DNA of 64,000 bases from Anisodus tanguticus (taxonomy: Eukaryota; Streptophyta; Magnoliopsida; Solanales; Solanaceae), in contig CM067547.1 in assembly GCA_034509755.1 (NCBI GenBank), forward strand, positions 49,192,859 to 49,256,858. Reading direction: 5' to 3'. Within the stretch, counting starts at the first letter, position 1. Each line of letters begins with the position of its first letter. The position numbers were made by a program, and so were the translations under genes. Below are positions 42,136-53,783 of the stretch, in pieces. The notes below the pieces were generated by a model. That model was not told where the DNA came from, made no database searches, and saw only the letters and a program-made list of their open reading frames with translations.

Positions 42136-44262
42136 TTTCCATTAGTTGAGGACTTGGCGATAGAAACAATCCTCTATTCTATTCTAAAAGTAGGAAGCCA
42201 CAAAGTTATATGTTGAACGACCATTTTACCCTTTAATCTAACACTATTCCTATAATATATTTGTACTAAAAAGTGAAATTACATTTCAATAAACATTATT
42301 AGACCATTAAATACTTTACAACGAATTATGTAGATGAGAAAAAACTGGTGCAGCTTCATGTATCTACCACATTTATTTAATTTGTAGTCTATTCAATATC
42401 TTGGAGTTACATTTATTTAATTTGTAGTCTATTCAATATATATATATATATACTCGGACTTGTGTCTTTGAACGCCTGCCGAGCCGGACTTACAAATTAA
42501 AGGCTATTGTTGTTTATTTATTTATACGGCAGGTTTTAGTTTTATTTAATACTTAAATTAAAGTTTATGTTTTGAATTCTAACTGAACTTCGTGTTACCT
42601 TTTCTAAATAGTGAATGACCCTCTTTAACCTCTATAAATTACGTCTTCCATGTAAGTGGCTTATCCATTTTTAATATATGTTTTGGCTTTGTTGTGTCTA
42701 GAAGAGACTTGTTTTTGTTCCCTAAACAATATACATGCAATATTTCTTTAAGAACAATGATTTTTCACGCCTCAAAGCTTTCTTTCATTTTATGACAGAA
42801 CATGTCACTTGCCAAGTAGCTGCATCATGCACATTCTTGTTGTTGATCAGACTGGTATGATAGGGATGGTGTTTGCAAGTCAGCGTAGGAATAAGCTGGA
42901 CCGTTTAAATGCTTACATACCTGGGGCTTGCGAGACATGAAAGAAGTAGAATGTCCGCTTGGACAGCTCAATTGGTTATCAAGGGGGATATTTGGAAAAT
43001 GAAAGAAGTAGAATGTTTTAAATGATGATTTTATCCTTTGTAGTCCTAAAGGCTTACTCTTATTATGTTGTATAAAATGTTAGAGATGATACCCAACATG
43101 TAGAGCAAATGTTAAATCACAAATCATCTACATAGAAATGCAAGCAATATGGAAATATATAGGTTTCCTTATTGTGTTTCCACTTTCCCCCCTCCACTAT
43201 GAGTGCACGAATGCATCGCTAAGCTCTATTACTTGGGCCGACCTTAGGCAGACATCCCTAAGGAGTATAGTGGAAGATCACTAGCTTTTACCATTTGTTA
43301 TTTTTTACTATTAGGTCACGTATAGTTATCTTTTCGTTCACTTGATATATATAGCATAAATGCTCCTTTGAGTTATTTTATGACGATTCCATCTTTCATA
43401 AAACGAAACAATCAAGCACACAGTAAACATAGAAATAGAAAAACCAACAGAAAATATTCAAGCATAGACATGGTCAACACACTCAGCAACCCAAAACTAA
43501 AATCAATTAAAGAGGGAAGCATGACAGCCAAAGAGTGCTATCCTGTTTTGAAGCTTCTCAGAAGTTTCAAACGTGGTATACTAACCATAAGTTTATAAGA
43601 TTTTAAAGGTCTAAGCATGAGTGACGTAAAAAATATTTACACGTTCAGATCATTTATGAGATAATTAGAAGTAAATTTCTATAATAAATATTAAATGGTA
43701 GCATCATAAAAAATGATAACTAACCTGCGATTAGCATAACAAAATATTTACACAGTTGTTTCATATAATTTAAATTCCTAAGGAATGATAATTTTTATAA
43801 TGAGATCTAGGCTGAGGCTAATAAATGCATAAATTTCTAATGATGTATGTGTTGTCGCATGGAATAATTTCCAAAATTCCTCAGTGACTGGCCATCTTCC
43901 AATCCATCTTTCATTTTCCAGCACGAGTCTAACAAATTAAAAGGAATACCTATTACAAACATTACAAGAGCCAAATAAATATGATGAAAATTCGAACACT
44001 AATGTTTATGCATTCTAACACTAATGTTTACCTTTTAATACTAATTAGGGGTTCTATATTCTCTAAAACCGGTAAATCTCCAGTCATTCAAATCTTACCA
44101 AAATAAAGGGACTCCAATAGAACACAGGATCTAATATACGTGAAATATAGCAACATAAGTCTTTATACTGACTAAAGTTTACAAGTCATTTTCTGATGTA
44201 ATTGAAGGCAAAGAGGGAAGATTTCGTGAGACTCTGCTTGGCAAACGGATTTATTATTCAGT
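42136..44262. other. Intergenic; partial PPR-locus flank copy then AT-rich DNA
   Basis: 42490-42900 matches 33640-34060 (GGCTATT...TTTATTTA, GAATTC(T/C)AACTGAA, ACATGTCACTTGCCA), another partial copy of the locus flank. A TTGTAGTCTATTCAATAT block is directly repeated at 42380 and 42421 followed by (TA)n. From 42960 to 44262 the sequence is AT-rich with no recognised feature. Confidence 0.5.
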
Positions 44263-44500
44263 TGTTGTACTTGATAGAATAATTATAATTAATAGAATAT
44301 TTATTGTAATTATTTAGTCATAATTGTAATTGATGTTAGGATCATGTGAATATGGTAAGTAGATAAGGTAGTCAACTAATAACATAATCCTAGCCTAATC
44401 ATATCCCAATCTTAGCCTAATCCTAGCCTTAGATGATGTTGTATTTGTGATATAATTACCACATCTTTGGAATGTTACAATTGAGAAAAATATTCTTACA
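44263..44500 (+). repeat. 5' LTR, 238 bp
   Basis: It is bounded on the left by TGTTGTAC and on the right by TACA directly before the primer binding site. It is AT-rich with a repeated CCTAGCCTAATC(A/C) motif at about 44390-44430. Confidence 0.7.
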
Positions 44501-44624
44501 TGGTATCAAGAGTTTAGGGAAAAATCCTAGCCTAAAAATTAAGCCCTCCACCGCCCCCCCCCCCCCCCTTAATCAACCGGTCGATCACCATATTTTTTTT
44601 CTTTTCTTGTTTTTCCAGTCAACA

Positions 44625-46712
44625 ATGTCGGACTCTAAATTCACGTTTCATCCCGCTCTTACCGTTTCCAATATCAAAACTCATATTTACATCACTCTTG
44701 AGATGTGTCAAAGAAGAGAGCCAAGACAAGCTAAAATGTTCATTACACAACTTGGGCAGAGCACTTTAAAATCTGTTGCCGCTCCCACCGGGTTATTCAT
44801 CACATAATCCCACCGGAAAAAGGCAAGGAAAAGGTTTTGAAAACCGATGATGAAAAAGAACTATGGCTCACACTTGATGCGACGGTTCTTTCGTGGATTT
44901 ATGCAACCATTTCAAGCGATTTGTTGCATACTATTATGGTACCCGACTCCACGACGATGGAGGCTTAGAATCGCTTACGGGATATCCTCCAAGATAACAA
45001 GAATTCCCGAGCCGTCACCCTAGAGCAAGAATTCTCCACCACTGACATGGCGGACTTTCCGAATGCATCCGCTTATTGTCAACGTCTCAAAGTGTTATCC
45101 GATCAACTCAAGAACGTTGGGTCGCCGGTTACAAACAATCGGTTGGTTTTACAATTGGTTGTCGGCCTTACCGACGCGTATAGTGGCGTGTAGACCTGTC
45201 CAACGGGTCGGGGACTCGCCCGGCCTTACCCTACCCGACCCGAAAAATCCAGGGCCATGGTCGGCTTATAGCTGACCCGCGAGCCACCCGACCGGAAAAA
45301 ACGGGGACCCGATCTTATGTAGGGTCGGTCGGGCCGGGGTCAGAATATTTTACCCGTCTGACCTCGATCCGACCTCGACCCGTCCCCGACCCACATATTT
45401 TTTTAATATAATTTATATTATTTTTCCTTCATTAATATTTATTTTGTACTTATATATATTTTTGCCATTAATAAGTGATATAATACATATTTTTATAATA
45501 TATGTATTGTTCTAATCTACATTGAGCTCGACATAAAATAAGATAAAAACAGTAGCTGATTATTAATTATATGTTTATATTATTAGTCGTTATGTTAATA
45601 TCACGGAAGCATAATGTAGGGAGAGAAAGTAGTTGTAAATTGGTGAAACTTTAAATGGTCATAACTCTGCGCTCGGATGTCCGTTTTACATGTTTTTTTT
45701 ATTTTGCGTATTTTTTTGAGACAGGGCCGGTCAAACAACCATAAGGCGGTTTGGCGCAGCCAATTTTTATAAAAACATCCATTTTTCCAAACAATTTGTG
45801 TGTTTTCCCCAAATCGGTTTCTAATTTTCTTTTTCTTTAGTCAAGATCTCATGATATACAATACATTTCAACGTCGAAATTTCGTGGTAATGTAGGGGTG
45901 AATGCCAATTTCAGTTTTGGAAATTCTTTTTTTTTAAAAAATAAAAAAATCCTCGACCCGACCCGACCTTGGCCCGCCAAAAAATTCCCACGAGTCAAGG
46001 CTGACCCGTGACTCGTAAGGTCCCCGAAAGGTCAAGGCCATGGTCGGATTTTTTTTTAAAGTAGGGTTAGGGTCGGGCAAGCAGGAAAAAAAAAACACCC
46101 GACCTTTGGACAGGTCTAGTGGCGTGGGTGCGCTCATCCGCCAAAGCAATCCTCTACCGCCTTTTTACCAAGCCCGCTCTATGCTTATTCTTGAAGAAGC
46201 GGGTTTCGCCAAAAAGACCGCAACCGTATCGAATTCCGCCATGGTTTCTGCCTCGTCCAATGAAGCTACTACACATTTTGAAACTAAACCACAAAACTGG
46301 GACAAAAAGGATGAAATGGTGGTAAAAATTGTGGTGGTGGCAAAGGTGGAGGCCACCGGAATTCCAGCGGCGGTGGAACTAGCGGCAGAGGCGGTGGCCA
46401 GTAGACAAATTCCGGGCAGCAGTGGCATTCCCGAGCCCAGGGGGCAGTGGACCACTATAGTGGGCCTGGTAGTGGCCTTGGGCTGTGCCACACTGTCCAT
46501 TTCCTTCAGGAAATTGGGCCAAGCCCAGTCCAATGCAAACTGGCCAGCACACACCAACCAGTAGCCCACTGGATTGGGCCCAACAATAGTCACGATCCAG
46601 CAACATTTGGGCCATTGCCGAACCAGTGGCAGGAGGCTCATTCGGTAGTGGCTAGCCCAACCGATATTGAGTCCGCCATGCACACTCTTGGACTTAATCC
46701 GCCCAATGCAAA
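44625..46712 (+). pseudogene. Copia gag, interrupted by hAT insertion
   Basis: It opens MSDSKFTFHPALTVSNIKTH, as in plant copia gag. After shifts and a stop (about 44966) it continues to QLVVGLTDAYSG at the insertion point (45190). On the far side (46127) the frame resumes with GALIRQSNPLPPFYQARSML. A Gly-rich stretch near 46330-46400 stands where the zinc knuckle region is expected. Confidence 0.75.
45191..46118. mobile_element. Non-autonomous hAT element, 928 bp, 8-bp target duplication
   Basis: Inverted termini TAGACCTGTCCAA (left) and TTGGACAGGTCTA (right) match perfectly over 13 bp. The 8-bp direct repeat GTGGCGTG flanks it at 45183-45190 and 46119-46126. The subterminal regions are filled with GGGTCGG/CCGACCC motifs. 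No transposase coding. It lies inside copia gag, whose frame continues across the site when one duplication copy is discounted. Confidence 0.95.
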
Positions 46713-48303
46713 TTGATACATGGACAACGGAGCGACGTCTCACATTCCTCCCAAGGTAATCTCTCGTCCTATTTTAATTTGAGCAAAAATAATGGTATAA
46801 TAATCGGAAATGGTCATTCTATTCCAATTCGTGGTTATGTTCTACCAAATTGTCTCCACAAAACCCACCATTAACTTTAAGGAATGTCCTTCATGCTCCA
46901 CAATTAATTAAAAACTTAGTTTCGGTTAGAAAGTTTACTACTGATAATTGGGTGTCTGTTGATTTTGACCCTTTTGGATTTTTCGTGAAGCATTTTTAGA
47001 CGGGATGCGTCTAATGATATGTGATAGTCAGGGCGAGCTCTATCCAATCACCACACCTAATCATCGAGCCAAGTTGCCATCCACTTTTGCAGCTTTAGCA
47101 CTATCATTGTGGCATGAACGTTTGGGTCATCCGAGAGCACCTGTTTTAGCCTCCCTCAAACAAAATAATTTTATTTCATGTACTCAAACACGTAATTCAA
47201 ATATGTGTCGTTCATGTCCACTTAGAAAAAATGTTCAATTGCCATTTATTTCTTCTAATTCATGCACACTTATGCTTTTTGATATTATCCATTGTGATAT
47301 TTGGACATTACTCGTTTGAGCTCTTCAGGCCGTAGATATTATTTACTCTTACTAGATGATTACTCTAATTTTTTGTGGACGTTTCCATTGTCTAAAAAAT
47401 TACAAGTTTTCTCCACATTTCTCACTTTTAGAACATTCATCCGAAATCAATTTGAACGGAATATTAAAAATATTCAATGTGATAATGGTAGAAAATTTGT
47501 TAATGGACTTTTTTGAGATTTTTGCAATGCTAATGGTTTAACCTTCGCCTTTCATGTCCTCATACCTCCTCTCAAACTAGAAAGGCGGAAAGAAAAATCT
47601 GAATCATCAATTACATTATTACTATGCCGCACTACCACCATCATTTTGGCATCACACACTACAAATGGAAACATATATACTGAACATACTTCCCCACAAA
47701 CACTTTTCCTACCAAGCTCCTCTAAAAATCTTATATCTAAGGGACCCGTCTTATTCTCATCTACGGGTATTCGGGTGCTTATGCTATCCTCTTTTTCCAT
47801 CCACCACAATCTTAAACTTCAACTCCGGTCTACTCCTTGAATTTTTTGAGATATTCTTCCAATCATCGAGGTTACAAATGTTATGACCTATCCTCCAATA
47901 AAATCATTGTGAGTCGTCACGTAATCTTTGATGAAACAAATTTCCCATTTACCAAAATACATGGGTCAGGACCTCCTACCCATGATTTTCTAAATGATGG
48001 CATACCACCGTATTTGGCCCAACATTTTTTTCACTGTCCCAAACCTACTATTTTGGCCAGCCCAGAATTTTTGGGTGAATTGGGCCCAGAAATAGTGGCT
48101 CAACCGCAGCACAACACTGCCCAGCGGTCCAGGCCTCCTTGCCTGAGCCCAGCCTCTACTAGGTGCAATAGGCCACATCCTGGCAGTGACTTGCCCAACA
48201 CCTGGCAGATTGGGTCGTGGCCAAATTCACTGCCCACTGCTATGCAGTTCCGTTCCTCCCGCTGGCCCAATTCCAATTCCGGCCCAGCGGCCAGTCAACC
48301 GTA
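46700..48303 (+). pseudogene. Copia protease/integrase, broken
   Basis: YMDNGATSHI at about 46716 resembles the aspartic protease site, with DNG in place of DTG. WHERLGHPR at 47111-47140 is the pre-integrase zinc region. LLLLDDYSNFLWTFPLSKK (about 47345-47400) carries the first integrase acid and IQCDNGRKFVN (about 47475-47507) the second. The third segment is frame-shifted. Downstream, LRDPSYSHLRVFGCLCYPLF and YKCYDLSSNKIIVSRHVIFD are the post-core blocks. Confidence 0.8.
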
Positions 48304-48430
48304 GTCAACATGGCATTGTCAAACCCAACACCAAATATAGCCTCCACACCCGTGTTACAAAGTCACAATTGCCTCGTAATCGTGTGTCTGTTCTTAATGT
48401 TCAATACGAAGATATAAACGTATGTCACAT

Positions 48431-48928
48431 CGATATTTATTTACATAGCTAATATGGATAGAAAAAACAATATTAACTTAAGCTAAAATATTTACATTCA
48501 GACGTAGAAGTTGGTGCTCGCCTTTGGTTGTTAATTACATAAATACAAGAAAAAGAAAATAAATGTTATATATGTTGTAAATATTAAGTTATTAATGAAG
48601 CACATAAAAGTAATATTTTATTAAGAGACAATATTTTTTCCTTTTAAACTAGTATATCTAATTTCTCTTATGCTCTCACCCGCCAAAGAGGAACAGAAAC
48701 CATTCTCCACCCCATCTGGCATGATATAGTATGATAAGTTCGAGAAGGGGTAAAAAGAACCTCACATAATATAAGTGTGCAAGTTAACCCGAGTCATGTT
48801 TAAGACGATAAAATAAGTAAATGATCCCTTAAGAAGTAAATTAACCTCTAACCTCTGCAAGATATTTTATGAATGCAACCATGTCCCATCAACTTTGGAC
48901 CATCCAAATGAAAATACATGTCTCTACC
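48431..48928. other. Intergenic, AT-rich
   Basis: No reading frame or repeat was recognised between the copia truncation point and the next hAT element. Confidence 0.5.
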
Positions 48929-49342
48929 TAAAGATGGCAGTGGATCGTGGACCCGGTGGATCCAGATTCATTTTTATAGGATATGGATTTTTAAAATTTG
49001 GACCCGACGGATCCGGATCGGACCCGGATCCATTTCTGACGGATCGGATCTGGATCTTGTATTTGAGATCCGTATCCGATCCAGATCCGACCCGTGGATC
49101 CATTTTTTATTAAATATATCCATAACCTAGAATGTAATTTTATAAGTATTTTCTTAATTTTTTTCATAATTTCTGTATTTTACATTCAGATTTGGACTTT
49201 ATTTTTTAAAACATAACTTTGAAATCAATTTGAGAGGGAGCAAATCAGTACACATTATTTAGTTCTATTCTAACAACAAACCATAAGTAGAACATCTGAT
49301 CATCTAAATACTTTGGAAAAGATCTTTGTATTTGAAGCAATT

Positions 49343-49388
<46 letters not shown>

Positions 49389-49963
49389 GTGAGGTTTCAA
49401 GAAGAAACATTGAGTAAAGGTGGATATATTAACTCCTAGGCATGTTCTTGTTTTAACACAAAAATGGCTTAAGAGGGACATTAGGCATATTTCTAGCTCA
49501 GTACACTTTCATGTTAACAAACAAACAAAACAAGAAAAAAAAATGAAATATCACTGATTCCCATTTGAATCCCAAACTGATTTGATTAAAGTTACAAGTG
49601 AAACTAGTCTCGAACAATAACCAGACACAATAAACAGGGACAAGGCAAGAAGTTGACAGATTCTTTTTAACTGTTTTGAGGAAAACATTTGACCAAAATA
49701 CATTTAGTTTGCAAGATCATTTAAAAATTTAAGACTGATTCGTGTTTTAATATAGCCCATTTAAAGGCAAAAAACTTTACATGTGAATCCAGATCCGATC
49801 CGTGGACCCGATGGATCCGGATTTGAATATGATTTTATGGACCTGATGGATCCGGATTTGAATCTGATTTTATGGACCCGATGAATCTGGATCCAGATAT
49901 GAAAAACAGATTGGATCTAGATCTAGTAGAATTCGATCCAGATCCGATCCGTTGCCATCCCTA
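48929..49963. mobile_element. Non-autonomous hAT element, 1,035 bp, 8-bp target duplication
   Basis: The left end TAAAGATGGCAGTGGATCG and the inverted right end TAGGGATGGCAACGGATCG are imperfect terminal repeats. The 8-bp TCTCTACC flanks both sides (48921-48928 and 49964-49971). Subterminal GGATCC/GGATCTG motifs are dense at both ends. A (TA)n tract lies at about 49345-49384. No transposase coding. Confidence 0.93.
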
Positions 49964-49971
49964 TCTCTACC

Positions 49972-50370
49972 TCTACCTATTTGAAGGATAATGTGACAAG
50001 TAGCAATGGTAATTAGGCATGCTAATGTACCAAAGACAAAAAGTTATGCATGTTATTAAAGAGATTGTAATAGTTGACAACTAATGCAAAATGTATAGTT
50101 ATGATGATGAAATCCTCCTAAATAGTAGCAATGACATTCATTGTAAGACACTCTTTGTAAAATTACAGCAATAACATTCATTAGAAGACATTCTTTGTAA
50201 AATTACCTCTCTATAACGTCATACTTAAATATTGTTTAAGAAATATATTATGTATAAATATAAGATATTAAAATATTTATGGTAGTCATCATTAATGTCA
50301 TTAGTTTTAAAGGTATATGTTTCTTAGATTTTAATTTTTATCGATAGAGTACAATTAATTATGAATTTAT
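49972..50370. other. Intergenic with a 42-bp direct repeat
   Basis: AGCAATGACATTCATTGTAA at about 50126 recurs as AGCAATAACATTCATTAGAA at about 50168, each followed by CTTTGTAAAATTAC. Nothing else was recognised. Confidence 0.6.
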
Positions 50371-50870
50371 TACTCCCTCTGTCCCAATTTATATGACACA
50401 CTTTCATTTTTAGTTCGTCCCAAAAAGAATGACACATTTTCTGATTTGACAACAAATTTACTTTAAATTTTACTCCCTCCGTCTCAAATTATTTGTCGTG
50501 GTTACTAAAAATAGTTGTCTCAAATTATTTGTTGTTTTAGAAGTTTAAGGTATAATTAATTATTTTTCTCCATTTTGCCCTTTGTCACGAATTAAGTTGA
50601 CACATAAATAAAGTAAATATTTAATAGAGTGATATTATAACTTAGACATAAATAAGGGCAAAGTAGGTCAAATACCTCTCCTAATTAATTTTCTTAAGAG
50701 GCGTGTAAATAAAAAAAATGACAAATAATTTGAGACGGAGATGGAGAGTACCTTTTATGCTTAACGAGATGATTATAACCACACAAATTTTTTTAACTTG
50801 TTTTAGACCACAAAAATAAAAAATCTAATTTTATTTCTAAAACTTCATGTCCAATCAAACTAGATGTATA
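50371..50870. mobile_element. Nested Stowaway-like MITEs, second copy
   Basis: The outer element starts TACTCCCTCTGTCCCAATTT at 50371. The inner element is 50473-50748, from CTCCCTCCGTCTCAAATTAT to AATTTGAGACGGAGATGGAG, with TA flanks. The arrangement is the same as at 24545-25055, followed by the same GTGGAGCCTTCAAAA and CAAAGGCAAAATTAGGGCA upstream blocks. Confidence 0.8.
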
Positions 50871-51103
50871 GTGGAGCCTTCAAAAAGGGTCAAAATCTAA
50901 GTTGTGACCTCAAAGGCAAAATTAGGGCATAAATATTAAATCTATTTTTAATATATTGGCAAAAGACTTCTATTGTTAAGTAAGGTATCTTGTATGGGTT
51001 ATAATGTAAATTAAACTCAAATATACAAATAGAGTGAAAATTATGTAAATTGAAAGAAGAAAGGGTTGGAAATTAGGGCACGCTGACTGCTCCCATTCTT
51101 CAG

Positions 51104-51462
51104 ATGAGGAGAGTTTCTCACAATGGTTTCTTTGCTACTTCCCATTCTTCTTCTCCAAATACAATTAGACTTTATTCTTCAAAACACTGTAATACATCCA
51201 TTTCAGTAAAGGGTAAATTTGGGTTAAATTTCAAGATTGAGAATGTCAAGTGTTTAGATGATGATGTGACTCTCTTCCGTCAAATGGTTAGAAGGAATCC
51301 TCTTCCTCATGTTGTCAGCTTCTCTAAATTGTTTAAAACTATGCAAAATATGAAGCATTACTCTACTGTCATTTCTCGTTTTCGAGAAATGCTAAAATTG
51401 GGTATTCCGATTGATGGAGTCATCTTGAAATGGGTGATTAACAGTTATTGCCTGATGCATCG
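51104..51462 (+). pseudogene. PPR gene N-terminal fragment, truncated
   Basis: From ATG 51104 the frame encodes MRRVSHNGFFATSHSSSPNT, then IENVKCLDDDVTLFRQMVRR, repeat 1 and half of repeat 2, ending INSYCLMHR at about 51462. The following residues to a stop at 51559 are unrelated. The rest of the gene is absent, and Ogre-type leader sequence starts within the next 100 bp. About 220 bp are identical to the chimera at 37180-37398. Confidence 0.9.
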
Positions 51463-51679
51463 CTGTTCTTTCCCACGTACACTCCTAACTGTGTTGGTAT
51501 TTCAACCAAGTCAATCAATGATGCTTAAAATATTTTTGTATATATTTTTTTTTGAATAAAGGGTACCGAACCCAAATAGGGTTGCCTACGTATCTCATGT
51601 TTTACGAGAATCAGGTGTGCGTAGTTCGTTCAGATAAGTTATAAAAAAATGTATGCCTGAAAAAGAATTCATCCATGAT

Positions 51680-52060
51680 ATGATAGCAAGAGTAAAAACT
51701 GTATAAAACATATGATTGTCCACTATGGGACGAATGCAAAGTAAAATGACTGTCCACGATAGGATGAATACAATGAAAAAAATGATTGTCCACAAAAAAA
51801 ATGACTGTCCACGATAGGATGAATACAATGAAAAAAATGATTGTCCACAAAAAAGAAATGACTGTCTACAATAGAATGAATGTAATTAAAAAATGACTGT
51901 CCATGATAGGATAAATGAAAAGATGAGTAAGCCAGATATGTCCCTTCTTAAGGTGGACAAGAAGAGTACATCCATTGTTAAGGTGGATGCGGATATATGC
52001 CCATTTCTAAGGTGGATAGAGAAGTGCGACCCTTTTTCAGGTGGACAAGGAAGTGCGTCC
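51680..52060 (-). repeat. Minisatellite-like short repeats in Ogre leader
   Basis: Between 51715 and 51900 the unit AATGA(C/T)TGTCCAC(G/A)ATAGGA, alternating with ATTGTCCACAAAAAA, recurs about six times. Between 51940 and 52060 a second unit around AAGGTGGA(C/T)A(A/G)G(A/G)A recurs four times at about 30 bp. Confidence 0.8.
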
Positions 52061-52309
52061 CTTTGGCAGGTTCGTTCCACTTCATTGGGTAGCGTTCCGT
52101 AAGGACTAGATTTACACTTTTTAGCGGTGTCGAACCCGAGAAGGGCTACCTACGTATCATACCGTAGGGTGAGAATCAGACACATGTAGTTCGTGAGGAT
52201 ATGTTGTAAAAATGTATGATATAAAGGAATTATGTAACGAAAATTAAGCATATCAATTGAATTTACAAATATGTAATATATATATAGACAAACTCAGAGA
52301 GAAGCCTCG

Positions 52310-52790
52310 TTGAATCTGGTGTTGGCTGACTTCTTCCAGTCAAAATATCTTCCGGTCATCTTTGTGAAAACTTTTTGCTTTGTTCTTTCCTGGAGTATCT
52401 CCAGGGATAATGTTTTATAACGCCCGCCCCCAATTGTTTGCGAGGACGGTCTTCCTGCAAAAATAAGAGCACTGGGTGAAAGTAGGAAAGTCACGGATAA
52501 TAAATGTAAGAGTGTGACAATATAGTAAAAGACTCCCCTCATTGGTTTGTTCGGACTGGAGATTGGATGACTTATTTCAGTCAAAGTATCTCCCGGTTAT
52601 CTTTGTAAAAACTTTTTTTTTCTCTCCTGGAGTATCTCAAGGGATGATGTTTTATAACAACCGCTCTCGACTGTTTGCGAGGACGGTCTTCCTGCAAAAA
52701 TGAGAGACATGGGTGAAAGTAGGAAAGTCGCAAAAATAAAAAAAATGTAGGAGTGTGACAATATGGTCAAGACTCCTCTAATTGCTTCAC
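52310..52790 (-). repeat. Two-copy tandem repeat, about 242 bp, in Ogre leader
   Basis: GACTTCTTCCAGTCAAAATA at about 52329 recurs as GACTTATTTCAGTCAAAGTA at about 52570. Each is followed by GGAGTATCTC(C/A)AGGGAT, GTTTGCGAGGACGGTCTTCC and GTAGGAAAGTC at matching distances. Confidence 0.85.
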
Positions 52791-53765
52791 AAGGTCCGAG
52801 TCTTGATGTTCAAGAATGCTTTATTCTCGGGCGGTGACATAATTTCTGTCCCGACGACCAAAAGATATGGCGTTGCCCCAGTAGAAGTTGATTGTAGTGC
52901 AATAGCCCAAAAGTGCAAATGGCAAATGTTCATGCCCAGAGTTGCAAGCGACATGTCATGATATGTATAGAGTTGAAGCGAGTAATTATTGCATTAAATA
53001 ATATGTACATAGTGAAAAGTAAAAAAAATAGCAAATAAATTGTGCGGAAATTAAATGTGCGTCCTAACGTGCATTGGGCTTCTCATATGCCAAAGGTGAG
53101 CCTAAACGCCAAATATGCGAGATTATGACAAATTAATCCAAGCTGTTAAAATGCGATGCTTTTGTCGGAAATGGAGACAAAATGAATGTACATTTTTCAA
53201 TTTCGGCATGTCATGATTAGACTTGGATTCGTCTATCATTATCACGCTACACATAATATGTTGATGGGTCGTTGGGTCGTGAGACCCGTCGACAATTTGG
53301 TGGTTTTCTTAATTGTGGAGTCGATACCAAGGATCGAACCACCTAAGATGTATGCATGCATAACTTAAGATAAATGGTGGTATAGCTTTATCCTAAATTT
53401 CTAAGATTTGACTTACTAGACTCAAGGTTCCCGAGCGGACTACTCGAGTGAGAAGGTTACGCGGCCACCGGATGGTCCGGACACTCCGCGCATACGCAAA
53501 CTCTCCTAAAATTTGGAAATTTGAAAGAATTTCCAGGTGCGCGAAACACACCTCGCGTGTAATGTGTGATGGTGTCAATTTTCCGAAGTGGAGAAAATAT
53601 GAGGGGAATGCCAATTTAAGAAAAACGGTAAAGAAAGTAGCAATTAAAACAGTTTAAACATACAAAGTTTCAAAAGGAAACAATTTAAAGCAGTAGATCA
53701 AATAAGGAGCAAAATAAAATGCATTAATAATTAACCTAGATTTGCTATGGTTAAGAACCTGAAAT

Positions 53766-53783
53766 TCCCCAACGGAGTCGCCA
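53766..53783 (-). other. Primer binding site, tRNA-Arg type
   Basis: On the minus strand TGGCGACTCCGTTGGGGA directly follows the LTR end. It is complementary to the 3' end (with CCA) of plant tRNA-Arg(ACG) with one difference as I recall that tRNA. This primer is characteristic of Tat/Ogre elements. Confidence 0.75.

Larger units (their letters stand above)
44263..48430 (+). mobile_element. Ty1/copia retrotransposon, 5' portion, split by a hAT element
   Basis: The LTR at 44263-44500 starts TGTTGTACTTG and ends TTCTTACA. It is followed at once by a primer site TGGTATCAAGAG (44501-44512), close to the initiator-tRNA-Met type. Then come gag (from ATG 44625), the protease-like motif (YMDNGATSH near 46720) and integrase (46995-48300). 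RT, RNase H and the 3' LTR are missing; similarity stops at about 48430. A hAT element interrupts gag at 45191-46118. Confidence 0.85.

Noticed and set aside
46165..46743. 192-codon minus-strand frame opposite copia gag
   Set aside because: Antisense shadow of the Gly/Pro-rich gag region; no recognisable domain.
51700..52080. CRISPR-like array of short repeats
   Set aside because: Plant nuclear retrotransposon leader; units are contiguous and degenerate, without unique spacers.
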